DNA from: CAZKUN01 sp964555935
GTDB lineage: Bacteria; Armatimonadota; Zipacnadia; Zipacnadales; VGFC01
DNA length: 18,349 nucleotides
NCBI GenBank assembly: GCA_964555935.1
Contig: CAZKUN010000188.1
Location: forward strand, 1-18,349
Direction of reading: 5' to 3'
Of this stretch, positions 1 to 6,904 are shown one piece after another; position 1 is the first letter of the stretch, and every line of letters begins with the position of its first letter. A program made the translations under genes and the position numbers. The notes under the pieces are model-generated. The model saw only the letters and a list, made by a program, of their open reading frames with translations. It searched no databases and was not told where the DNA came from.

Positions 1-2227
1 TGGCGAGGAGGCCGAGCGTCAGCAAGCTTCGTCCGCCTCCGGCCGCCGCGTTGCGCAGCGACAGCTTCCCGAGTGACTGAGTCGCTCCCCGGCTCTTCCG
101 GAGGCTCCGCAAGACCAGGCCAGCCGCCGCTAGTCCGGCGATGAGCAGCGCCCATCCAATCCCAAAGAACGCGCCCGCCGCGGGCACGGCATCCGTGAAC
201 GCCGCGAGCCCGCCGAGAGCAACCGCCAGCCCGAGCGACAGAACGAGCGTGAGTATCGCTGCCCATGGCCGCTTGCGCTCGGGGGCGACCACCATCGCCT
301 GCCATCCGCCGAGCAGTTCGAGTACCCGTCGTTTGCGCAATCGGCGGACACTCCACCAGGCCGCGAGCAACCCCACCACGAGGCCAGGCACGCCTCCGGC
401 CACAAGGTTCCCCGCGCTAACATGCAGCCACAGCGTCGGCATGCTGCCGAGGGCGCCCTGCCACCAAGACCCCAGCGCCGCGACCATGGCATAGGCGTAG
501 AGCAGCCCGGCCGGCACGCCGACCACCGCCCCGAGGCCGCTCAATAGCGCGCCCTCCGCGAACAGCACGCGGCCAACGAGCTTCGTATTGCATCCACAGG
601 CCAGCATGATGCCCGTCTCGGATGCGCGCCGATCGACAGACAAGCGCAGCAACATCGCCGCAAGCCCCGCGCCTGACATCACCAGGAACATGCTCAGGCT
701 GAGGAGGAGCTGACCGAAGTCCGACGTGCCCTCTGACGCCTCAACGGTGAGTTCTCGCACGGGGGCGAAGACTAGCCCAGACGCCTCCAGCGTGAGTCGC
801 TGCAGCAGTTTGAGGGAGAAATACGGGCCGAAACCGTCCCCCTCCGTGGGCCACACAATGCCGACGCGCATCGACGTCACCCAGTCGGCATCATCGCGGC
901 CCGGAGCGCTCTGCCACATTTCGCGGACGTCATCGAGGCCCACGAAGACCTTCGGCGTCGCGCGGTACAGGTCCCAGTACTCCTCGTCGCGATCCGTCAC
1001 GCGGTCGAGGTCGATGGGGAACGGCGGATCCCAGTCACTCATGTTCACCGCGTCGGTCATGCCCTCGAAGTTCGGCACGAGCGACCGGTCCGCGGTCGGG
1101 CCTGCCAGTTCCACGACCCGCTCCACTGGCGCGGTCATTTCATCGATAGGGTACGTCCCGTCGTCTGTCGGCACCATGTAGCTGATGTCGAGCGCATCGC
1201 CCGGCGCGCACGCCAGATCAGACGCGGCCCACACGTTGACCCACGCGGTCCCCGGCGTCGGGATCGGGTCCGACTCGCGAAGAGACTCCAGACCCGCTAC
1301 TACGGCGTAGGATATCGCACGGGTGGACGGGCCGCGCGTGGCAATGTCAGTTGCCAAGTAGACGGATGTCCGCGCCGCTCTCGTGCCCGCATCGGCGGCC
1401 GCCGCCCGCGCCGCGCTTACCTGCTGCTCCGTCAGCAGCATGGCGTCGCTCGTCAAGTCGAGGTCACCTCGCGTGTCATTCGGCGTGAGCCGCAGCCCAT
1501 GGTCCTCCAGCGTACACGCTTGCTCAAGGGCTGCGGCCAGCACCTCCGCCTCGCCCGAGGCGACGAGCACGTTCGCCTTGCCATTGAGTTGGAGGCTCGA
1601 GTCCAGCCAATCGCGCGAGATGAACACGTTTCGGGGCGCGCTGCTCTGGGTGTCGAGCCTGAAATCGCCCGTCCCGCCCGCCGGCAGCACTTGCTTCACG
1701 GTCAGACGCATCGATGGCGCGATGTCCTGGCGCTCGCGCCGCGCGAACAGCGTGTCTGAGGCAATCGCCCGTTGGCGATGAATCGTGAGCAGAAGCGCGT
1801 CACCGACCGCCACGCCCAGATCGCCTGCAAGCGCCTCGTTGATCGCGCACTCGCGACCTGATAGTTCCAGCCCCGCGTCGTGCAACTGCCAGAAGCCTGG
1901 GTCAACGCCGAGCACTGTCACGCCGGGAGTCACGGCATCGGTATCGAGGTTCCGCGCCGCGCCCTGGGTTAGCACGGCCGCCGAGACTTCACCGACCGCC
2001 TGCAAGTCCTCCGCGAGCGCCGCTCGGAAGTAGGCCGGCGCGACCATCGCGTGCGTGATGCGCCCAAGCCGCGCTAGCCCCGTGTCGCGCAAACTGCCGT
2101 GAACGGAATCGCCCGTCACTAGCGCGCCGGTCACGACGGCGGTCGCGGTGGCTAGCCCAAAGACCACCATGGTCCCCGTCCGCCAGTGGTGCGCGAGGCT
2201 TCGAGTGACCAGCCTGAGCCGGTTCAT
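1..2227 (-). CDS. FtsX-type ABC transporter permease, 3' end cut by window edge
   Basis: This is the membrane subunit of an ABC exporter of the FtsX/MacB/LolC superfamily. I translated the minus strand directly: the frame is open for 742 codons from ATG 2227 to the left edge, with no stop. A first TM lies at about residues 18-40. A soluble extracytoplasmic domain of about 450 residues follows. At about 504-530 the FtsX core begins (SLSMFLVMSGAGLAAMLL, then DRRASETGIMLACG), followed by three or four more hydrophobic segments to about residue 715. The last visible residues (LSLRNAAAGGGRSLLTLGL) look like the start of a second FtsX half, so the full protein is probably the long, about 10-TM form. 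The start codon overlaps the stop of the ATPase gene as ATGA, with GGAGG just upstream, so the two are translationally coupled. The substrate cannot be read from sequence. Family is sure; exact role is not. Confidence 0.9.
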   Translation of the reverse strand, partial: MNRLRLVTRSLAHHWRTGTMVVFGLATATAVVTGALVTGDSVHGSLRDTGLARLGRITHAMVAPAYFRAALAEDLQAVGEVSAAVLTQGAARNLDTDAVTPGVTVLGVDPGFWQLHDAGLELSGRECAINEALAGDLGVAVGDALLLTIHRQRAIASDTLFARRERQDIAPSMRLTVKQVLPAGGTGDFRLDTQSSAPRNVFISRDWLDSSLQLNGKANVLVASGEAEVLAAALEQACTLEDHGLRLTPNDTRGDLDLTSDAMLLTEQQVSAARAAAADAGTRAARTSVYLATDIATRGPSTRAISYAVVAGLESLRESDPIPTPGTAWVNVWAASDLACAPGDALDISYMVPTDDGTYPIDEMTAPVERVVELAGPTADRSLVPNFEGMTDAVNMSDWDPPFPIDLDRVTDRDEEYWDLYRATPKVFVGLDDVREMWQSAPGRDDADWVTSMRVGIVWPTEGDGFGPYFSLKLLQRLTLEASGLVFAPVRELTVEASEGTSDFGQLLLSLSMFLVMSGAGLAAMLLRLSVDRRASETGIMLACGCNTKLVGRVLFAEGALLSGLGAVVGVPAGLLYAYAMVAALGSWWQGALGSMPTLWLHVSAGNLVAGGVPGLVVGLLAAWWSVRRLRKRRVLELLGGWQAMVVAPERKRPWAAILTLVLSLGLAVALGGLAAFTDAVPAAGAFFGIGWALLIAGLAAAGLVLRSLRKSRGATQSLGKLSLRNAAAGGGRSLLTLGLLA

Positions 2228-2937
2228 CGGCCTCCCTCGCCGTCGGGGCTGAGCTGTCCGTCCGCGAGCTGCACGCGCCGGCTGAACCGCTTGGCGTGCT
2301 CGGAGTTATGCGTCACCATCAGCACCGTCACGTCCTCCTCATTCGCCAACTCCAGGAGCAGCGTCACCACCATCGCTCCTGCATCGGCGTCGAGGTTCCC
2401 CGTCGGCTCGTCACACACCAGCAGCTTCGCGCCATTCACCAGCGCCCGCGCCAGCGCGACCCTTTGACGCTCGCCGCCTGAGAGCTGCGCCGGGAATGCA
2501 TCCATCCGCCCACCGAGCCCAATCCGGTCCATCATCGCGCGCGCCCACGCCTCATCATGGCCGTCACCCGCCGTCGCCAGCGTTGGCAGAAGCACGTTCT
2601 CCAGCGCGTTCAGTTGCGGCAGCAGATGGTGCTCCTGGAAGACGAAACCCACGCGCGACGCGCGGAACCGAGCCAGCGGCTGCCCGGTAAGAGCCGTCAC
2701 CTCAACCGCGCCAAGGTGGACGGTTCCTGACGTGGGTGAATCGAGCGCGCCGATGATGTTCAGCAACGTGCTCTTGCCCGAGCCCGACGGCCCGACGATC
2801 GCCACCGTCTCGGCTTCCCCGACCGTGCAGGAGACGCCATCCAGGATCGTGAGGTCCGTGCCGTCAGGACGCGTGAATCGCTTCGTCACATTGTGCAGAA
2901 TCAGTTGGTCTGCTTGATTGCTCATAGACGCTCCCAT
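2224..2937 (-). CDS. ABC transporter ATP-binding protein, LolD/MacB type
   Basis: This is the cytoplasmic ATPase that energises the permease encoded directly downstream. The 237-residue product has every motif of an active subunit: Walker A GPSGSGKS at 49-56, Q-loop Gln101 within VFQEHHLLPQLNALENV, signature LSGGERQRVALARAL from 152, Walker B LLVCDEP with Asp176-Glu177, D-loop NLDAD, and switch His210. Size and the EHHLLP-type Q-loop region match the LolD/MacB/FtsE branch, which works with FtsX-type permeases as mechanotransmitters or lipoprotein releasers rather than importers. The chosen ATG at 2937 shares one base with the upstream stop (TGATG) and has GGAGG seven bases upstream. An in-frame ATG at 2925 (MSNQ) is nearly as good. 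A longer upstream extension of the frame is rejected because it lies inside the preceding gene. Confidence 0.95.
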   Translation of the reverse strand: MGASMSNQADQLILHNVTKRFTRPDGTDLTILDGVSCTVGEAETVAIVGPSGSGKSTLLNIIGALDSPTSGTVHLGAVEVTALTGQPLARFRASRVGFVFQEHHLLPQLNALENVLLPTLATAGDGHDEAWARAMMDRIGLGGRMDAFPAQLSGGERQRVALARALVNGAKLLVCDEPTGNLDADAGAMVVTLLLELANEEDVTVLMVTHNSEHAKRFSRRVQLADGQLSPDGEGGR

Positions 2938-4505
2938 CAGCCGTCCTCCCGCAGCACAAGCGCGCTGGTCGGGCAAGCTTCCGCGCATTCCCGGGCCGCG
3001 CTCGCCAGACCATCCGCGAGCGTCTCCCCAAATGGCGCGCCGACACGCATGGTGAAGCCCCGGCCGATGTGAGCCACGCCGAGGGGCTCGCCCGCCCGGC
3101 GCGCGATCTGCACGCACAGGCCGCATGAAATGCACTTCCCCGACTCATACACGAGGCTTGGGTGGGTCGCGTCGCGCTCGAAGGTTCGCCGTTCCTCGCG
3201 ATAGCGTCTCGGGTCCGCCTCGTAGCGCTCGGACCAGTCCTTCAGCCTGCAATCCTCAAGGCCCATGCAGTCACACCGCAGGCAGCGGTCCGCCTCGAGC
3301 TTCGCCTCATCCGCCCCATAGCCGCCGGTCAGCGCGCCTGTCGGCTCAACGCGAGCGCCCATCGATGCACCCTCGGCGTATGCCGCCAACTCATCACCTT
3401 TCAGCTTGCCGATCCGCACGGTGAATGGCCTCTCGGCCCCCGTGACGCTCTCGCCCGAGAGGTGCTGAGAGATCGATTCCGCCGCTGTCCTTCCGCTGCC
3501 GACCGCGCGCACTGCGTGCTGCGATGGCGAAGCTGTCGATCCCGCGACGAAGACCCCATCCATCTCGGTCATCTGAGTCCGTCGGTCCGCCGCCACCTTG
3601 CCGCCGGCAAGAGGCGGTCCGATCGCCGTCGCCGCCTCCTCCGACAGCTCGCCCGCCGCCACCAACACGGCGTCGTAACCCTCGCGAAGCTCGTCGAGCG
3701 TGGTATCGCGCCCGACGCGCGTGTTGGGGAGAATCTCCACGCCTAGCCGCACGATGCTCGCGACTTCAGCATCGATCACGCCATGGGGCAACTCGACCTC
3801 AAGCACGCCATAGCGCAGCATTCCGCCCGGTTGCTCGCGCTCATCGATGATGGTGCATGCATGCCCGTCGCGAGCCAGATAGTACGCCGCCGACAGCCCC
3901 GCCGGGCCCGCGCCGATGATGGCGACTCTCTTCCCAGTCGACGGGCGACACTCTGGCACGTGCGGGTCCGCTGACGCGATGTCGTGATCGCCCACTCGTT
4001 GCTTCAGCAACCGTATCGCGACCGGGCTGTCAACGTCCTTCCGTCGACAGCCTCTCTCGCATATCTCAGGGCAGATTCTCCCCAGCACCGCCGGCAGCGG
4101 GATACGCTCTTTCACCACCGCAACCGCCTCGTCCAGCTTGCCCGCCGCGATGAGCCGGATCATCGCCGGGATGTCCATCTGCGCCGGGCAGACCGTGTGA
4201 CATGGGCCCAAACAATCCCCCAAGTGATCGCCGAGCAACAGTTCAAGTGCCGTCCGCCGCGCCGCGCGCACCTCGTCCGATTCGCTCTCGACTCGCATCC
4301 CCTCAACCGCCACCGTCGCGCATGAGGGCAGCAGGCGGTCGCGCCCATCCACCTTCACCACGCAGACCAGGCAGGATGTCTCCGCCTGCAGGCCCTCGCG
4401 GTGGCAGAGCGTGGGGATGTTGATGCCGAGTTTCGACGCGGCGTCGAGAACCGTTGCTCCGCCATCGACCTCGACAGCCTGACCGTCTATCGTGAGTGTT
4501 GGCAT
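2937..4505 (-). CDS. NuoG/GltD-like Fe-S flavoprotein lacking the NAD(P)H domain
   Basis: This is a cytoplasmic electron-transfer subunit of 522 residues. The N-terminus is a NuoG/HydA-type [2Fe-2S] domain (C34, C45, C48, C62), followed by a His/Cys region (H94, C98, C102, C106). Residues 98-170 form the cysteine-rich helical domain of GltD-type proteins (second triad C145, C149, C153). FAD binding is shown by GAGPAGLSAAYYL at 198-210 and the D221-E222 strand end. The usual GltD NAD(P)H-binding Rossmann domain is missing: only about 35 residues separate YDAVLVAAG (277-285) from the closing FAD segment DGVFVAG (316-322). The C-terminus has CLRCDC and CISCGLC with a distal CAEACP, a [4Fe-4S] ferredoxin-like module. 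ATG 4505 begins the ferredoxin fold (MPTLTIDGQ), eight bases after the upstream stop. No good Shine-Dalgarno was seen, suggesting coupling. It probably partners the NuoEF-like fusion encoded immediately upstream. Confidence 0.9.
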   Translation of the reverse strand: MPTLTIDGQAVEVDGGATVLDAASKLGINIPTLCHREGLQAETSCLVCVVKVDGRDRLLPSCATVAVEGMRVESESDEVRAARRTALELLLGDHLGDCLGPCHTVCPAQMDIPAMIRLIAAGKLDEAVAVVKERIPLPAVLGRICPEICERGCRRKDVDSPVAIRLLKQRVGDHDIASADPHVPECRPSTGKRVAIIGAGPAGLSAAYYLARDGHACTIIDEREQPGGMLRYGVLEVELPHGVIDAEVASIVRLGVEILPNTRVGRDTTLDELREGYDAVLVAAGELSEEAATAIGPPLAGGKVAADRRTQMTEMDGVFVAGSTASPSQHAVRAVGSGRTAAESISQHLSGESVTGAERPFTVRIGKLKGDELAAYAEGASMGARVEPTGALTGGYGADEAKLEADRCLRCDCMGLEDCRLKDWSERYEADPRRYREERRTFERDATHPSLVYESGKCISCGLCVQIARRAGEPLGVAHIGRGFTMRVGAPFGETLADGLASAARECAEACPTSALVLREDG

Positions 4506-4513
4506 TGGGGTTG

Positions 4514-6904
4514 TTAGTCCAAAACCACCGCGTCCACTGGGCAGATCTCCATGCACGTGCCACAGCGGATGCAGCGGTCCAAATCGATGAAATGCTGCTG
4601 GTGCGGGACCAGTTCAATCGCGCCGACGGGACAGTCCTGCGCGCACTTCGTGCAGCCGATGCAGTCCTCGGTAACCCGGTATCCAATCAGCGCGCGGCAC
4701 TTACCGGCGGGGCACTTGCCCGCGATGTGGGCCTCGTATTCCTCGCGGTAGTAGCGCAGCGTCGATAGCACGGGGTTTGGCGCGGTCTGGCCCAGCCCGC
4801 ACAGGCTCCCGTTCTTGACCATGCCCGCAAGCTCTTCGAGCTGTTCCACGTCACCGTTGCGCCCGTCGCCCTCACACAGCCTCTCGAGAATGCTGAGCAT
4901 CCTGCGGGTGCCGACGCGACAGAACGTGCATTTCCCGCACGATTCGCGCTGAGTGAAGTCGAGAAAGTACCGGGCCACGTCCACCATGCAGTTGGTGTCG
5001 TCGAGCACCACCAAGCCGCCCGATCCCATAATCGCTCCGGCGCCGGTGAGGGCGTCGTAATCGACAGGAGTATCGGCAAGCTCGGCGGGGATGCATCCGC
5101 CCGACGGGCCGCCGATCTGGACCGCCTTCAGTTCCCTGCCGCCCGGCACGCCCCCGCCGATCTCATCGACGATCTGGCGGACCGTCGTGCCCATGGGGAC
5201 CTCAATCAGCCCCCCGTGGCGGATCTGACCGGTCAGCGAGAAGATCTTCGTGCCCTTGCTCTTGTCGGTGCCAAGCGCGGCGAACGTCTCCGCGCCATGA
5301 CGCATGATCCACGGCACGAGCGCCAGCGTCTCGACGTTATTCACACACGTCGGCTTGCCCCACAGCCCGCTCTCGGCCGGATACGGCGGACGCAACCTCG
5401 GCGATCCCCGCCGCCCCTCAAGAGACGCCGTCAGCCCTGTCTCCTCGCCGCAGACAAACGCTCCCGCGCCTTCCATGATCCGCAGGCTCAGGCTGGAGTC
5501 CGTATCCAGCATCCCTTCGCCCAGGAACCCTCGCTCCTCGCACAGGCGAATGGCCTCGCGGATACGGCGAACAGCCAGCGGGTACTCCGCGCGGATGTAC
5601 AGGATCGCCTCATCGGCCCCAATCGCCCGCGCCGCAATCGCCAACCCCTCCAGCACCCGGAACGGGTACGATTCGAGCAGCATCCGATCCATGAACGCGC
5701 CCGGATCGCCCTCGTCGCCGTTGCAGATGACGTACTTCACGTCGCCCGGCGCGTTGCGCGAGATCCGCCACTTCGTTCCGGTGGGGAAGCCCGCTCCCCC
5801 GCGTCCCCTGAGGCCCGAGCCGATGATGGTCTCGATCACCGCGTCCGGCGTCACCTCAGTGAGGCAGGCACGTAGCGCGACGAATCCGTCATGCGCCACG
5901 TAGTCGTCAAGATCAAGGGGGCTTACGGTCCCGTAGAGTTCCGTTGCGAGATGCTTCTGCGGTCCCAAGAACGCGCAGAGCGGGCCATCCCTCAGGTCGA
6001 TCGCGTAACGCGTAACAGGTTGCCACGCCTCGTCAGTCAACAGGTTGTCCAGGGCTTGCCCCGCAGCGGCTTTGACCTTTCGCATCAGCCCGCGTGGCTC
6101 GAAATGTCTCCGAACCACCGCCGCCGCGTCGCCCACCTTCATCCCCGCATACGTGACGACCGGCTTGCCGGGCATCGCCACCTCGACGAGCGGCGTCTGG
6201 CTGCACATGCCCACGCAACCCACCGGCCGAACGACCGCCAACGCGTCAATGTCGCGGACGGCGTCCTCGAGCGCGTGACGGACATCCGTACTCCCGCCCG
6301 CGACGCAGCACGATCCCACGCCGATCCGAATCTCCGCCAGCCCTTGGGCCTGGGGATCGTCGCCCGAATCCCGTCGAGCGGCTCTCGGGCGGCGCTGAAG
6401 CCGGAGGAAATCCTCCAGCATATTCCCGACGCCCGCCGGGGTGATGTGCCCATAGGTCACGCCATCGATCTGGACCACCGGCGCCAGCGTGCAGCATCCC
6501 AGACAGTCCACGCCCCGCAGGGAGAACAGCTCGTCTTCGGTGGTATCCTCATCGCCCGTCAGGTGCAGCGCCCGTCGGACCGCCTCGGTAACAAGAGGCG
6601 CGCCCTTCACGTGACATGCCGTACCGTGGCAGACGCTGATCAGGTGCCGCCCGGCCGGCTTGTGGCGGAAGCGCGAGTAGAACGTCGAGACGCCGGCGAT
6701 GTCTGCGGGCGTGATCTCGCTGATCTCACACACGCGACGAAGCGCCGGCTCGGGGAGCCACCGGTAGTGCTCCTGCAGCGCGTTGAGAATGGGGATCAGC
6801 GAATCGCGCGCGCGTCCAAGCGCCGCCACCGTCTCGTCGACCACCGCGAGATCGATGTCCGAGCCGGTCTCAGTGCTAACTGTCGCCGTGTCGGTGGCGC
6901 TCAT
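4514..6904 (-). CDS. NuoE-NuoF fusion with C-terminal 2x[4Fe-4S] ferredoxin (NADH-oxidising flavoprotein)
   Basis: This is a predicted NADH-oxidising (or NAD-reducing) FMN subunit of HydB/HndC type with NuoE/HndA fused in front, 796 residues. Residues 25-170 are NuoE-like with a [2Fe-2S] set C92, C97, C134, C138. Residues 190-270 are a second thioredoxin-like [2Fe-2S] domain (C199/C200, C230, C234). Residues 300-725 are NuoF: the glycine-rich nucleotide/FMN loop GLRGRGGAGFPTGTKW at 364-379, NGDEGDPGAFMDR at 395-407, CGEETG at 485-490, and the N3-type [4Fe-4S] ligands C656, C659, C662, C702. The tail binds two [4Fe-4S] clusters (C748/751/754/758 and C778/781/784/788). All key residues look intact. 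The start overlaps the stop of the preceding gene as ATGA. No [FeFe]-hydrogenase, formate dehydrogenase or complex I membrane subunits are nearby, so the partner is most likely the adjacent GltD-like protein and the membrane polyferredoxin. Confidence 0.95.
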   Translation of the reverse strand: MSATDTATVSTETGSDIDLAVVDETVAALGRARDSLIPILNALQEHYRWLPEPALRRVCEISEITPADIAGVSTFYSRFRHKPAGRHLISVCHGTACHVKGAPLVTEAVRRALHLTGDEDTTEDELFSLRGVDCLGCCTLAPVVQIDGVTYGHITPAGVGNMLEDFLRLQRRPRAARRDSGDDPQAQGLAEIRIGVGSCCVAGGSTDVRHALEDAVRDIDALAVVRPVGCVGMCSQTPLVEVAMPGKPVVTYAGMKVGDAAAVVRRHFEPRGLMRKVKAAAGQALDNLLTDEAWQPVTRYAIDLRDGPLCAFLGPQKHLATELYGTVSPLDLDDYVAHDGFVALRACLTEVTPDAVIETIIGSGLRGRGGAGFPTGTKWRISRNAPGDVKYVICNGDEGDPGAFMDRMLLESYPFRVLEGLAIAARAIGADEAILYIRAEYPLAVRRIREAIRLCEERGFLGEGMLDTDSSLSLRIMEGAGAFVCGEETGLTASLEGRRGSPRLRPPYPAESGLWGKPTCVNNVETLALVPWIMRHGAETFAALGTDKSKGTKIFSLTGQIRHGGLIEVPMGTTVRQIVDEIGGGVPGGRELKAVQIGGPSGGCIPAELADTPVDYDALTGAGAIMGSGGLVVLDDTNCMVDVARYFLDFTQRESCGKCTFCRVGTRRMLSILERLCEGDGRNGDVEQLEELAGMVKNGSLCGLGQTAPNPVLSTLRYYREEYEAHIAGKCPAGKCRALIGYRVTEDCIGCTKCAQDCPVGAIELVPHQQHFIDLDRCIRCGTCMEICPVDAVVLD

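Noticed and set aside
2937..6904. Respiratory complex I or NAD-linked hydrogenase locus
   Set aside because: Only NuoE/F-like and partly NuoG-like domains occur. No proton-pumping subunits, NuoB/C/D/I or [FeFe]/[NiFe] catalytic subunit is in the window.
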